The notes: a model not told the origin generated them from the letters alone. DNA of 64,000 nt from Actinomadura sp. K4S16 (GCF_008327685.1 NZ_BDDE01000020.1:62001-126000), one strand, 5' to 3'; counted from the stretch's first letter, positions 8,197-17,123 are shown. A program made the numbers and translations.

Positions 8197-9057
8197 GTGG
8201 ACTTCAATGAGGACACCGCGACCCGGGCCGTCCAGGACAGTTTCCGTGACACCCCCGACCCGCGGCTCCGCGAGATCCTCGACGCGCTCACCCGCCACCT
8301 GCACGCGTTCGTCGGCGAGGTCCGGCCCACGATCCGCGAGTGGGAGCAGGCGATCGAGTTCCTCACCGCCGTCGGCAAGACCTGCACGGACACGCGCCAA
8401 GAGTTCGTCCTGCTGTCGGACGTCCTGGGCGTCTCCATGCTGGTGGAGACCCTGAACGAGCAGGAGGGCGGCACTGAGAGCACCGTCTTGGGCCCGTTCC
8501 ACATGGTCAAGTCGCCCCCGCGCGCGCTTGGCGACAGCATCGACCTGGTCGGAGAAGCACAACCATGCGTGGTGTCCGGGCAAGTCTTGAGCACCGACGG
8601 GACGCCCCTACCTGACGCGGAGGTGGACGTCTGGCAGTGCAACGAGAAGGGCTTCTACGACGTCCAGCAGCCGGGGGTGCAACCGTCGGGCAACGGCCGA
8701 GGCCTTTTCCACACCGACCACGAAGGCCGGTTCCGCTTCCGGACCGTCCTGCCCAGCCATTACCCGATCCCGACGGACGGCCCGATCGGACGGTTCCTGG
8801 AAGCCACCGGACGCCATCCCTACCGTCCGGCGCACATCCATTTCATCGTCCGAGCGGAGGGCCACACGCCACTGACCACTCACGTCTTCGTGGCGGGCAG
8901 CCCCTACCTGGACTCCGACGCGGTCTTCGCGGTCAAACAAAGCCTCGTCGTCGATTTTCCGGAGTCGGACGACGCGGAGGCGGCCGCGCGGAACGGCGTC
9001 CAAGCCCCGTTCCGGCACGCCGAGTTCGACCTGATCCTGAGCAGAGAGCCGGCGTGA
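8197..9057 (+). CDS. intradiol ring-cleavage dioxygenase (hydroxyquinol/catechol 1,2-dioxygenase type)
   Basis: A 286-residue non-haem Fe(III) enzyme that opens catechol or hydroxyquinol rings between the hydroxyl groups to give muconate-type products. The N-terminal helical dimerisation domain (about 1-105) is followed by the beta-sandwich catalytic domain. The iron ligands are visible: Tyr154 (GFYDVQ), Tyr189 (SHYPIP), His213 and His215 (RPAHIHF). The length fits the hydroxyquinol/chlorocatechol group. The GTG at 8197 was chosen because AAAGGAGG precedes it. No other aromatic-degradation genes (maleylacetate reductase, monooxygenase) sit beside it, so it may act alone on host- or plant-derived phenolics. 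DnaA-box-like dyads lie at both ends of the gene. Confidence 0.9.
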   Translation: MDFNEDTATRAVQDSFRDTPDPRLREILDALTRHLHAFVGEVRPTIREWEQAIEFLTAVGKTCTDTRQEFVLLSDVLGVSMLVETLNEQEGGTESTVLGPFHMVKSPPRALGDSIDLVGEAQPCVVSGQVLSTDGTPLPDAEVDVWQCNEKGFYDVQQPGVQPSGNGRGLFHTDHEGRFRFRTVLPSHYPIPTDGPIGRFLEATGRHPYRPAHIHFIVRAEGHTPLTTHVFVAGSPYLDSDAVFAVKQSLVVDFPESDDAEAAARNGVQAPFRHAEFDLILSREPA

Positions 9058-9457
9058 CCTTCGGTCCCGCGGATCGGCGCCCACCACCGCCCGCTCCTCC
9101 CGCACTGTGACAAGGTTCGAGAGTTGGCGTCGCCCTCGTAGAGCCACAGCGAAACACCGGTTATCCACAACCTGTGGAGAAACACCCCTCCAATCTGGAT
9201 AACCGTCTCTCGACCGGTCCCGACAAGGCATGATCCAACTGGCTCCGACGCCTGTGCCGCAGCGACTTCGCCAATCGCAGTCCACGTTTCGTTCCACTCC
9301 GAGCCAAGAGAGCGTCGCCAAGGGTTTGCCTCAGACCACACATTGGGGACTTCTCAGGCATCCCGACAGATCGCGGGTGGTCGGCACGCCGGGAACCGTC
9401 GCAGACAGCGCACACGCACCCTCCTGCACCCGGTGGCAGGAGGCATACGGGGGAAAC
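9058..9457. promoter_or_regulatory. 400-bp gap with a perfect DnaA box in a dyad
   Basis: No gene seen. TTATCCACA at 9161-9169 is a perfect consensus DnaA box. After three bases it is followed by TGTGGAGAA (9173-9181), the inverted near-copy. The remainder presumably contains the promoter for the DUF1269 gene at 9458. Confidence 0.6.
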
Positions 9458-9961
9458 ATGAGCGACCTGATCGCCGTCGCCTACGACGACCTGCCGCACG
9501 CCGAGCAGGCGCGCGAAAAGCTCGTCCAACTGCACAAGGAACACATCATCGAGCTGGCGGACGTCGTCATCGTCGAGCGCAGGGAAGACGGCAAGATCAA
9601 GCTCCATCAGGCCCGCAACCTCGCCGCGGGCGGTGCGCTCGGCGGCGCCGCATGGGGCGGGCTCATCGGGCTGATCTTCTTCATGCCGCTGCTCGGCATG
9701 GCCATCGGCGGTGCCGCCGGTGCCGCCATGGGCGCCTCGGCCGACATCGGCGTCGACGACGAGTTCATGCGCGATCTCGCCGAGAACCTGCCGCCCGGCA
9801 CGGCGGCCGTGTTCGTCCTGGTCGACAAGCGCAATCCCGAAAAGGCCGTCCCGGAAATGGCGCCGCTGGGCGGCAGGCTCATCCAGACCTCGCTGTCCCC
9901 CGAGCAGGAGGAGCATCTGCGCGAGGCCGTCAAGGCCGCCCGCGCACCCCAGCCCGCCTGA
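9458..9961 (+). CDS. DUF1269 domain membrane protein
   Basis: A 167-residue protein: an N-terminal ferredoxin-like fold segment (MSDLIAVAYDDLPHAEQARE), a glycine/alanine-rich hydrophobic hairpin (AAGGALGGAAWGGLIGLIFF and MAIGGAAGAAMGA, about 55-92), and a C-terminal half with FVLVDKRNPEKAV. This is the DUF1269 layout, a family of small membrane-associated proteins often linked to stress conditions but without known biochemistry. The glycine-zipper-like hairpin probably inserts in the membrane. ATG 9458 is preceded by GGGGGAAAC, an adequate ribosome-binding site. Confidence 0.85.
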   Translation: MSDLIAVAYDDLPHAEQAREKLVQLHKEHIIELADVVIVERREDGKIKLHQARNLAAGGALGGAAWGGLIGLIFFMPLLGMAIGGAAGAAMGASADIGVDDEFMRDLAENLPPGTAAVFVLVDKRNPEKAVPEMAPLGGRLIQTSLSPEQEEHLREAVKAARAPQPA

Positions 9962-10131
9962 TCTACCGACTCCACGGCGGGACCTAAGGCGCGACGATGC
10001 CGAACCCGCAGATCGCAGTGAAACGCCGAGCCGGTCTGACATCCCGCTCAGCCGGCTCGGCGGCGCGCGACTTTCGCGCACTTCCCTTTGGACCTGGACT
10101 TGTCGCCGATGATCCGCACTAACCTCGTCGC

Positions 10132-10482
10132 GTGAGTGATGACGTCCAGCAGGTTCAGCCGCTCGACTCCGGGATTGCCGAGGAGTGGATTCGCAAGACG
10201 GACGAGCCACACCTGCGCGCCGTATCGGCCTCCAAGCTCCGCTCGGGGCCGTTGTGGAGCGTCAGCGTCTGGGTCATGGAGTTCATCCGTACCGACCCCC
10301 TCGAATCCGAACTGCGCCGCCGCATCGCGGATGCGCTGAGCGGAGTCAGCGGCGTCACCGGCGTCGAAGAGGAAGACCGCGAAGTGTGGACGGTGATCGG
10401 CACTCCAACAGGCAGAGCGCTGGTCGAGGCGGTCGCCCAGGTAGTAGACGACCTGGCCCCCCGTACCCGCAATTCTCTCTAA
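10132..10482 (+). CDS. hypothetical soluble protein
   Basis: A 116-residue acidic protein with a GTG start and no signal peptide or membrane helix. The centre (LWSVSVWVMEFIRTDPLESELRRRIADAL) and end (VWTVIGTPTGRALVEAVAQVVDDLAPRTR) look like a compact alpha/beta fold of alternating strands and helices, perhaps ferredoxin-like. I do not recognise the family. No ribosome-binding site precedes the GTG, so the mRNA may be leaderless. It is convergent with the epoxide hydrolase gene, 61 bp away. Codon use is typical of the host. Confidence 0.6.
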   Translation: MSDDVQQVQPLDSGIAEEWIRKTDEPHLRAVSASKLRSGPLWSVSVWVMEFIRTDPLESELRRRIADALSGVSGVTGVEEEDREVWTVIGTPTGRALVEAVAQVVDDLAPRTRNSL

Positions 10483-10543
10483 CGGCAGCTCACCGCCGGC
10501 CGCCCACCATGGACACACGCCACTACGACTGGCGCGGGACCGT

Positions 10544-11779
10544 TCAGGGTCTGCGGCCGTGGAAGGTGCGGCGCAGGTCGCTCACCCAGGCGTCGGGATT
10601 CTCCCAGGGGATGAAGTGGCCGCCATGTTCGTGTGCGTTGACGTTGACGTGGTTGAACCAGCCGGCCTGCGGGCCGGCCTTGAACGCCCGGACGCGCTCG
10701 TCGGCGGTGCGGATGCCGGGCGGGTTCTCGTACGTGACGAAGGTGAGGCCGACCGGGGCCTGCACGACCGGGGTGCCGTCGTGGGCGGGGGCCCAGGGGT
10801 AGCGGTTGGCGTTGGCGTAGTAGCGCATCGACGTGGCGATGGAGTTGTTCGCCCAGTAGATCGTGGCGTGGGTGAGCATGTCGTCCTTGCTGAAGACGGA
10901 CTCGACGTCGCCGCCGTTGTCGCTCCAGGCGTTCCATCGCTCCAGCAGCCAGGCGAGCAGTCCGGCGGGTGAGTCGCTCAGCCCGTGGGCCAGTGTGGCG
11001 CCGTCGAGCATGTGCACGGCGAGGTGGGGCGCCCAGCGGTGGTCCATCTCGATGATGCGGGCCCGGACGTCGCCGGGCTGATCGTCGGTGAGGGGCCGGT
11101 TCCGGGCGAAGTCCCAGGCGCGGGGCCCGTTGAAGAAGTCGAGCGGCAGCCCGGAGCCGATGTGGATGCCGTACAGCTCGTCGGCGTACTTGTGGCCGAG
11201 CTGGCTGGTGACGATCCCGCCGATGTCGCAGCCCCCGGCGGCGTACTTCTCGTATCCCAGCGTCTCCGTCATCAGGGTGTGCCAGAGGTCGGAGACCTTC
11301 CAGAAGTTGACGTCCGGGAAGCCGGTGAGCGGACCGGGGAAGCCGAAGCCGGGCAGGGACGGCACGATGACGTCGAACGCGTCGGCCGGGTCACCGCCGA
11401 ACGCGGCCGGGTCGGCGAGCGGGTCGATCACCTTCGACCAGTGCCAGAACGTCCACGGCCAGCCATGGGTGAGGATCAACGGGATCGGGCGTGGCCCGCG
11501 ACCGGGCTTGCGCATGAAGTGCACCGGGATACCGGCGACGCTCACCTGGTAGTGCTCGTAGGCGTTGATGGCGGCTTCGGCCTTGCGCCAGTCGTAGCCG
11601 TCCCGCCAGTAGGCGACCAGCCCATGGAGATAGCCGTCCGGGACGCCGTAGGACCAGTCCTCGTTCCCCTCGTCCAGCGGCGGACGGGTCGCTGCGAGAC
11701 GGGCGCGCAAGTCGTCCAGGACCTCGTCGGACACATGGATCGGCGTGGGATCCAGAGGAAAGGCGTGCGGACTGCTCAA
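10544..11779 (-). CDS. epoxide hydrolase with EHN N-terminal domain (alpha/beta hydrolase)
   Basis: A 411-residue enzyme related to microsomal-type epoxide hydrolases, which convert epoxides to vicinal diols. The N-terminal EHN domain spans about 10-110 (FPLDPTPIHVSDEVLDDLRA). The oxyanion motif is HGWPW at 105-109, the nucleophile Asp185 sits in GGCDIGG, and the terminal catalytic His388 is in GGHFIPWENP. Aromatic residues in the lid supply the epoxide-activating tyrosines. The start codon is a TTG at 11779 behind AAGGAA. It is probably cytosolic, with a xenobiotic or secondary-metabolite substrate; nothing nearby fixes the choice. Confidence 0.88.
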   Translation of the reverse strand: MSSPHAFPLDPTPIHVSDEVLDDLRARLAATRPPLDEGNEDWSYGVPDGYLHGLVAYWRDGYDWRKAEAAINAYEHYQVSVAGIPVHFMRKPGRGPRPIPLILTHGWPWTFWHWSKVIDPLADPAAFGGDPADAFDVIVPSLPGFGFPGPLTGFPDVNFWKVSDLWHTLMTETLGYEKYAAGGCDIGGIVTSQLGHKYADELYGIHIGSGLPLDFFNGPRAWDFARNRPLTDDQPGDVRARIIEMDHRWAPHLAVHMLDGATLAHGLSDSPAGLLAWLLERWNAWSDNGGDVESVFSKDDMLTHATIYWANNSIATSMRYYANANRYPWAPAHDGTPVVQAPVGLTFVTYENPPGIRTADERVRAFKAGPQAGWFNHVNVNAHEHGGHFIPWENPDAWVSDLRRTFHGRRP

Positions 11780-11904
11780 GGCGATATTCCTTGTGATGCG
11801 GGGAAGCGGTGCCGTCGGCCTTCTGCCGGTTGCTCAGCGTGCCGACAACGCCATGCTGTCCCTGGTCATCCGCCTCCGCAACCAGGCATCGAGGAGGACG
11901 ACCT

Positions 11905-13056
11905 CTAGGTCGCGCTTTTTGAGCCGCCGTCCTCCTGCCGCAGGGGCGTTCCGGGAGAAGGGCGCGCGAATCGGACGGTGATGGCCAACCCGCCTTCGGG
12001 ACGCGCGACGGTGGTGAGGGTGGCCTGGTGAGCTTGCGCGACGGCGTTGACGATGGCGAGGCCGAGACCGTATCCGCTGCGGCCGCCGCTACGGTCCCGC
12101 GCCAGTCTCTGGAAGGGCTGGAGGAGGCCGGGGATCTGGTCGTCGCGAATGACCGGCCCACCGTTGATGATCGACAGGATCGCCTGGGTGCCGGAGCTCT
12201 GAGTGCTGACCTCCACGTGCCCGCCGGGGTGGTTGTGCCGGATGGCGTTGTCGATGAGGTTGGTGACGAGGCTTTCGACGAGTCCCGGGTCCCCGACCGT
12301 GACCGCGGACGTCAGATGTTCGGCGAGGTCGATGCCCCTCTCCCTTGCCAGGTCGCGACGGGACGCGGCCACCGCTCGCACGACCTGGGCGAGGTCGAGG
12401 GTGTCGAGGCGGGTCGCCCCGCGCTCGCTGGTGGCCAGGACGAGCAGTGCTTGGACGAGCCGTTCCTGATGTCCGCCGAGGGCGAGGGCCTCCCGGCAGG
12501 CCGCGCGCAGGCTGTCGGCGCCGGCGTCGGGGTCGGCGAGGGCGACTTCGAGGAGGGTGCGCAGGCCGGCGAGGGGCGTGCGCAACTCGTGGGAGGCGTT
12601 GGCGACGAAGTGTCGTTGGGCGTCGAAGGACGCTTGGAGACGGGCGAAGAGGCCGTCGAGGACGCCGCCCAGCGCGGTCAGCTCGTCGGTGGGTTCGCCG
12701 AGGTCGAGGCGGTGGTGGAGGTTCCCCGCGGAGATGGCGGTGGCGGTGGCGGTGATGGCCCGCAGCGGCCTGAGGAAGCGGTCGGCGACGAACCAGCCGG
12801 CGGCGAGGGCGACGGGGACGAGGACGGCGAGCGCGACGGCGGAGCCGATGAGGAGCCGGCGCGGACCGATTCCATGCCCGGTGCCGGTGATCGCGCCTGG
12901 CGCTGAGCCGTCGATGGGAACGGTCGACTGGACGCCGGCCAGGGGGACGGTGGCGACCGCGAGGACCACGATCCCGGCGACGAAGATCCCCGCGGCGTAG
13001 AAGAACGCGAGCCGGACCTGCAAGGACCGCCTGGGGACCCCCTCGGGGCCGCTCAT
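11905..13056 (-). CDS. two-component sensor histidine kinase
   Basis: 383 residues. Two transmembrane helices (about 17-40 and 70-92) flank a short 30-residue extracytoplasmic loop. A HAMP linker (about 93-145) leads to the H-box FVANASHELRTPL with phospho-acceptor His156. The ATPase domain has the N-box LVTNLIDNAIRHN and G-box GYGLGLAIVNAV. The small sensor loop suggests that it senses within or at the membrane, or via the partner ABC transporter, as in bacitracin/lantibiotic modules. Its start overlaps the response regulator stop by 4 bp (ATGA), so the two are translated together. Confidence 0.92.
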   Translation of the reverse strand: MSGPEGVPRRSLQVRLAFFYAAGIFVAGIVVLAVATVPLAGVQSTVPIDGSAPGAITGTGHGIGPRRLLIGSAVALAVLVPVALAAGWFVADRFLRPLRAITATATAISAGNLHHRLDLGEPTDELTALGGVLDGLFARLQASFDAQRHFVANASHELRTPLAGLRTLLEVALADPDAGADSLRAACREALALGGHQERLVQALLVLATSERGATRLDTLDLAQVVRAVAASRRDLARERGIDLAEHLTSAVTVGDPGLVESLVTNLIDNAIRHNHPGGHVEVSTQSSGTQAILSIINGGPVIRDDQIPGLLQPFQRLARDRSGGRSGYGLGLAIVNAVAQAHQATLTTVARPEGGLAITVRFARPSPGTPLRQEDGGSKSAT

Positions 13057-13715
13057 GGCGTCCCGATCCGGTAGCCGCCCTCACGGATGGTCTCGATCAC
13101 CGGCGGGTCGCCGAGCTTGGCCCGGAGCCGGTGCATGGCGTGCTTGACCGCGGACGTGAAGGGGTCGGCCGCCTCGTCCCAGACCCGCTCGAGCAGTTCT
13201 TCGGCGGGCAGGACCAGGCCTGGCGAGGCCAGCAGGCATTCGAGGAGCGCGAACTCCTTCGGGCTGAGCTCGAGGCACCGGCCGGCGCGGAACGCCACCC
13301 GGCGAGCAGGGTCCAGGGTGATGTCCCCGCAGGAGAGCGTGGGCGGGACCGGCGGAGCGGAGCGGCGGGCGAGAGCCCTGACACGCGCGACCAGTTCGGC
13401 GAAGGCGAACGGTTTGGGCAGGTAGTCGTCCGCGCCGAGGCCGAGTCCGGCGACGCGGTCTTCGATGGTGTCCGCCGCGGTCAGCATCAGCACGCGGCCG
13501 GGGAAGCGCTCCCCGGCGAGCCGCCGGCAGATGTCGTCGCCGCCGACGCCGGGCAGGTCGCGGTCGAGGATCACCACGTCATAGCGCGTTACCGCCAGGC
13601 GGCCGAGGGCGTCGGCCCCGTCCAGCACGACGTCGACGGCCATACCCTCGCGGCGCAGTCCGGTGCCGATCGAGCGGGCCAGCACCTCGAAGTCCTCGAC
13701 CACCAGGACTCTCAC
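13053..13715 (-). CDS. OmpR/PhoB-family response regulator
   Basis: 220 residues. The receiver domain (1-115) has the acidic pocket at VVED, phospho-acceptor Asp51 in VVILDRDLPG, Thr in LMLTAAD and Lys in YLPKPFAFAEL. A winged-helix DNA-binding domain (about 125-220) ends HAMHRLRAKLG...IRTVREGGY-like, here IETIREGGYRIGTP. It pairs with the histidine kinase just downstream. It is divergent from the ABC transporter operon (13866 onward), which it most likely regulates through the shared 180-bp intergene. Confidence 0.92.
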   Translation of the reverse strand: MRVLVVEDFEVLARSIGTGLRREGMAVDVVLDGADALGRLAVTRYDVVILDRDLPGVGGDDICRRLAGERFPGRVLMLTAADTIEDRVAGLGLGADDYLPKPFAFAELVARVRALARRSAPPVPPTLSCGDITLDPARRVAFRAGRCLELSPKEFALLECLLASPGLVLPAEELLERVWDEAADPFTSAVKHAMHRLRAKLGDPPVIETIREGGYRIGTP

Positions 13716-13897
13716 GGTGAATCACCGCCTGTCGCGGGGGAAGGGCGGCGGGACGGGCCGCCGGTCCGAGGTGCCATGGCGTCAACGATGCCAGGTCGCG
13801 GGTTCCAACCAGGTCGCAGCGGCTGAGACCGGGCGGGAACCGGGCGGCGGGTAGAAACGGCCGGCATGAGACCACACCGGACCGGCCGCTCCCTCCG
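13716..13897. promoter_or_regulatory. divergent promoter region of two-component system and ABC transporter
   Basis: 182 bp shared by the response regulator (leftward) and transporter (rightward). The 9-mer CCAGGTCGC occurs at 13791-13799 and again at 13809-13817, an 18-bp period. Such paired direct repeats are a plausible binding site for an OmpR-type regulator. No clear -10/-35 pair was picked out. Confidence 0.45.
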
Positions 13898-13901
13898 ATG
13901 A
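13866..13901 (+). CDS. possible 11-residue leader peptide before the ABC transporter
   Basis: ATG at 13866 opens MRPHRTGRSLR. Its TGA (13899-13901) overlaps the ATG of the ATPase gene as ATGA. Four of eleven residues are Arg. The overlap would allow translational coupling, which would help explain why the ATPase gene lacks its own good ribosome-binding site. No strong ribosome-binding site is seen before the leader either, so it may be chance. Confidence 0.3.
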   Translation: MRPHRTGRSLR

Positions 13902-14833
13902 GCGCCGCGCAGATCACCGTCGCCGGGCTGCACAAGCGGTACGGGGCGACCCGGGCCCTCGACGGCATGTCCTTCACCGTCCGTCCGGGGGTGGTGACCG
14001 GCTTCGTGGGGCCCAACGGGGCGGGGAAGTCCACCACGATGCGGGCGATCCTCGGCCTCGTCGCCGTCGACGCGGGCGCCGCGCTCATCGGGGGGAGGCC
14101 GTACCGCAGCCTCCGGCGTCCGCTGAGCCACCTCGGTTCCCTGCTGGACGCGGCGGCGCTGCACCCCGGCCGGAGCACTCGCGACCACCTGCTCTGGCTG
14201 GCGCATTCCCAGGGCCTGAGCACGCGGCGGGTGGACCAGGTGATCGAGCAGGTCGGCCTGGCCTCGGCGGCCCGGCGCAAGGCCGGCGGCTTCTCGCTCG
14301 GCATGCGGCAGCGGCTCGGGATCGCCGCGGCCCTGCTGGGCGACCCGCCGATCATCATGCTCGACGAGCCGTTCAACGGCATGGACCCGGAGGGCATCGT
14401 CTGGATACGCGGCTTCCTGCGGTCGTTGGCCGCCGAGGGCCGTGCCGTCCTGGTGTCCAGCCACCTGATGAGCGAGGTGCAGGACACCGCCGACCACCTC
14501 GTCGTGGCCGGGCGCGGCAGGACCATCGCCGACGCCGACGTGGCCGACCTCCTCGCGGCCGCGTCCCGTGACCGGGTGGCCGTGCGCACCACGGCCGGGC
14601 CGGACGCGATGACCGTGCTCGGGCATGCGGGCGCGGACGTCGCGGTCACCGGCCGGGACGCCCTCACCGTCTCGGGCCTGCCGGCGGATCGCATCGTGGC
14701 GTTGCTCAACCAGAGCGCGGTCCCGTTCTCGGAGGTCTCGGCGCACCGCGCCACGCTGGAAGAGGCCTACATGGAGCTCACCCGCGACGCGGTCGAGTTC
14801 CGCACCGCGACGCCGCCGGAGGTGCGGCGATGA
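13898..14833 (+). CDS. ABC transporter ATP-binding protein (BcrA/lantibiotic-export type)
   Basis: 311 residues. Visible motifs are Walker A GPNGAGKSTT (about 40-49), the Q-loop region, the ABC signature FSLGMRQR, Walker B IIMLDEPFNGMDP and the switch His in SSHLMSEVQ. The extra C-terminal 80 residues are typical of the BcrA/NatA-like exporters, whose C-terminal part binds the permease. With two separate permease genes following, each overlapping by 4 bp, this forms a three-gene operon. Divergence from a two-component system fits self-protection against cell-wall-active peptides, though other roles are possible. Confidence 0.93.
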   Translation: MSAAQITVAGLHKRYGATRALDGMSFTVRPGVVTGFVGPNGAGKSTTMRAILGLVAVDAGAALIGGRPYRSLRRPLSHLGSLLDAAALHPGRSTRDHLLWLAHSQGLSTRRVDQVIEQVGLASAARRKAGGFSLGMRQRLGIAAALLGDPPIIMLDEPFNGMDPEGIVWIRGFLRSLAAEGRAVLVSSHLMSEVQDTADHLVVAGRGRTIADADVADLLAAASRDRVAVRTTAGPDAMTVLGHAGADVAVTGRDALTVSGLPADRIVALLNQSAVPFSEVSAHRATLEEAYMELTRDAVEFRTATPPEVRR

Positions 14834-16353
14834 CCTCCACCGTCACGCCGAACCGATCCGGCCGAAGGGCCGGGCGGGACGGCTTCCTCCGCTTGCTGCA
14901 CGCGGAATGGACCAAGTTCCGGACCGTCCGCAGCTCGGTGATCGGCATGGCGGCCGCGGCGCTGATGCTGGTGCTGTTCGCCGTGCTCACCGGGGCGAGC
15001 AGCGATCAGAAGGGCTCACCGCCCGTGCCGATCGGGCCGGGCGGCGAGCCGGTGACCGACAGCTTCTACTTCGTGCACCGGCCGCTGTCCGGAAACGGCG
15101 GCATCACCGTCTCCGTCTCCGCGCTCACGAGCAGCATTCCGGACGGCCCGGGGGAGCTGCGGCCCGGCACCGTGCCTTGGGCGAAGGCCGGACTCCTCAT
15201 CAAGCAGAGCACCCGCCAGGGATCGCCCTACGTGGCGATCATGGTGACCGGCCGCCACGGCGTGCGGATGCAGGCCGACCACGTCCACGACACGGCCGGC
15301 CTCCCCGGCCCCGCCTCCGCCGTCCGCCGGCTGCGGCTGGACCGTTCGGGCGACGTGATCACCGGCTATGCCTCCGCGGACGGCACCCACTGGACGAAGG
15401 TGGGCACCGTGCACGCGAGGTGGCTCGGACCGACCGCGCAAGGCGGGCTGTTCGTCGCCTCTCCGCCTTACATGGACGGCATGGGGACGCGCGGCAGTGT
15501 GTCCACCGCCGCCTTCGGGGATCTTGGCGTCCAGGGGCTCTGGGCCGGTGGCGAATGGACGGGCGACCAGGTGGGAGCCGAATCCCCCACCTTCGCCGGC
15601 TACCCGCCGAACACCTCGGGCTCGGTCACGGAAACCGGCGGGACCCTCACGGTGACCGGCGCGGGCGACATGGCACCGGCCGTTCGCGAGACCCTGCCGA
15701 CCGGCGGCACCCTCGGAGAGATCCTCATCGGCACGTTCGCCGCACTGGTCGTGGTGATCGTCGTAGGGGCGCTGTTCATCACCGCGGAGTACCGCGAGAA
15801 CCTGATCCGGGTGACCATGGCAGCCGAACCGAGCCGCGGCAGGGTCCTGGTCGCCAAGGCGATCGTGCTAGGAGGCGTCACCTTCGTCGCCGGGCTCGCG
15901 GGAGCGGCCGTCGCGGTACCCCTCGGCGAGCGGCTCGCCCACGCCAACGGCGTGTACATCTTTCCGGTGACCGCGTGGACCGAGCTACGGGTGGAGTTGG
16001 GGATCGCGGCGCTGCTCGCCATCGCCTCGATCATGGCGCTCTCCCTCGGCGCCGTCCTCCGGCACGGTGCCGGCGCGGTCACCACCGCCATGGCGGTCAT
16101 CGTGCTGCCTTACATCCTGGTCGCCAACCCGTTCATGCCCGTGAGCGTGTCGAACTGGCTGACCCGGGTGACCCCGGCCGCGGCGTTCGCCTCCCAGCAG
16201 ACGCTCGTGCCCTATCACCAGGTCTCGAGCCTCTACACGCCGTACAACGGCTACTACCCGCTGGCTCCGTTGGCGGGGATCGCCGTCCTGGCCTGCTACG
16301 CGGCGGCAAGCCTGGCCGTTGCCGTCGTTCTTCTCCGTAGGAGGGACGTTTGA
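14830..16353 (+). CDS. ABC transporter permease with large extracytoplasmic beta domain
   Basis: 507 residues, about twice the length of the next permease. The N-terminus FLRLLHAEWTKFRTVRSSVIG is the ABC-2 permease opening, with helix 1 at about 36-54. Residues about 60-295 contain no membrane helix. Within them, AGLLIKQS, RLRLDRSGDVITGYASADG and HWTKVGTVHA followed by GGLFVASP resemble the DUF1349/concanavalin-like jelly-roll that binds sugars or polymers. Helices 2-6 follow (from about 300, ILIGTFAALVVVIVVGALF), including ITAEYRENLIRVTMA, the usual cytoplasmic coupling segment. The insert should face outside the cell and may capture the substrate or sense it. Confidence 0.85.
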   Translation: MTSTVTPNRSGRRAGRDGFLRLLHAEWTKFRTVRSSVIGMAAAALMLVLFAVLTGASSDQKGSPPVPIGPGGEPVTDSFYFVHRPLSGNGGITVSVSALTSSIPDGPGELRPGTVPWAKAGLLIKQSTRQGSPYVAIMVTGRHGVRMQADHVHDTAGLPGPASAVRRLRLDRSGDVITGYASADGTHWTKVGTVHARWLGPTAQGGLFVASPPYMDGMGTRGSVSTAAFGDLGVQGLWAGGEWTGDQVGAESPTFAGYPPNTSGSVTETGGTLTVTGAGDMAPAVRETLPTGGTLGEILIGTFAALVVVIVVGALFITAEYRENLIRVTMAAEPSRGRVLVAKAIVLGGVTFVAGLAGAAVAVPLGERLAHANGVYIFPVTAWTELRVELGIAALLAIASIMALSLGAVLRHGAGAVTTAMAVIVLPYILVANPFMPVSVSNWLTRVTPAAAFASQQTLVPYHQVSSLYTPYNGYYPLAPLAGIAVLACYAAASLAVAVVLLRRRDV

Positions 16354-17123
16354 GGGCCCTGCACGCGGAGTGGACGAAGATCCGGACCGTCGCCGGCCCC
16401 CTGTGGCTGCTGCTCGGCATGATCGCTGTGACGGTCGCCCTGAGCGCCGGAGCGGCCTCGGTGGTGAGATGCGACTCCGCCGGCTGCGGGGGCGACCCGG
16501 CGAAGCTGAGCCTCACCGGCGTCCAACTCGGCCAGGCACTGGTCGCCGTCCTCGCCGTACTGGTCGTCGCCGGCGAGTACGGCACAGGAATGATCCGCAC
16601 CACCCTGACCGCGATGCCACGCCGGGCCGCAGCTCTCGCGGCGAAAGCCGTCACCCTCACCGGCATCGTGGGCGCGGCCGGCACCGTCGCGGTTCTCGGC
16701 TCGCTCCTGGCCGGACGACTCATCCTGCCCGGCAACGGCTTCACGCCCGACCACGGCCACCCCGCCCTGTCCCTGGCCGACGGGCCGACGCTACGTGCGG
16801 CCGCCGGGTCGATCCTCTACCTGGCCCTGATCGGCCTGCTGAGCCTAGGCATGGCCGCCATCGTGCGGGACTCCGCGACCAGCATCGGAGGCGTCCTAGG
16901 CCTGCTCTACCTTCTCCCCGTCCTCTCCCAGGCGATCGGCGACCCGCACTGGGAGCGCCTGCTCCGGCAGATCGGGCCGATGAGCGCCGGGCTCACCATC
17001 CAGGCCACGACAGATCTGCACGACCAGCCCCTCGGTCCCTGGGCCGGTCTCGGCGTAACCGCCGCATGGGCCACCGCCGCACTCGTGACCGGCGGCGCCC
17101 TACTACGCACACGCGACGCGTAG
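16350..17123 (+). CDS. ABC transporter permease (ABC-2 type)
   Basis: 257 residues with six predicted helices. The start LHAEWTKIRTVAGPLWLLLG matches the preceding permease's opening, so the two are paralogous and probably pair in the membrane. VVAGEYGTGMIRTTLTAMPRR (about 72-92) is the conserved coupling motif. It overlaps the first permease by 4 bp (ATGA-type; here GTTTGA with a start of TTG at 16350). The extracytoplasmic insert of its partner is absent, so only one subunit carries the outer domain. Confidence 0.9.
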   Translation: MRALHAEWTKIRTVAGPLWLLLGMIAVTVALSAGAASVVRCDSAGCGGDPAKLSLTGVQLGQALVAVLAVLVVAGEYGTGMIRTTLTAMPRRAAALAAKAVTLTGIVGAAGTVAVLGSLLAGRLILPGNGFTPDHGHPALSLADGPTLRAAAGSILYLALIGLLSLGMAAIVRDSATSIGGVLGLLYLLPVLSQAIGDPHWERLLRQIGPMSAGLTIQATTDLHDQPLGPWAGLGVTAAWATAALVTGGALLRTRDA

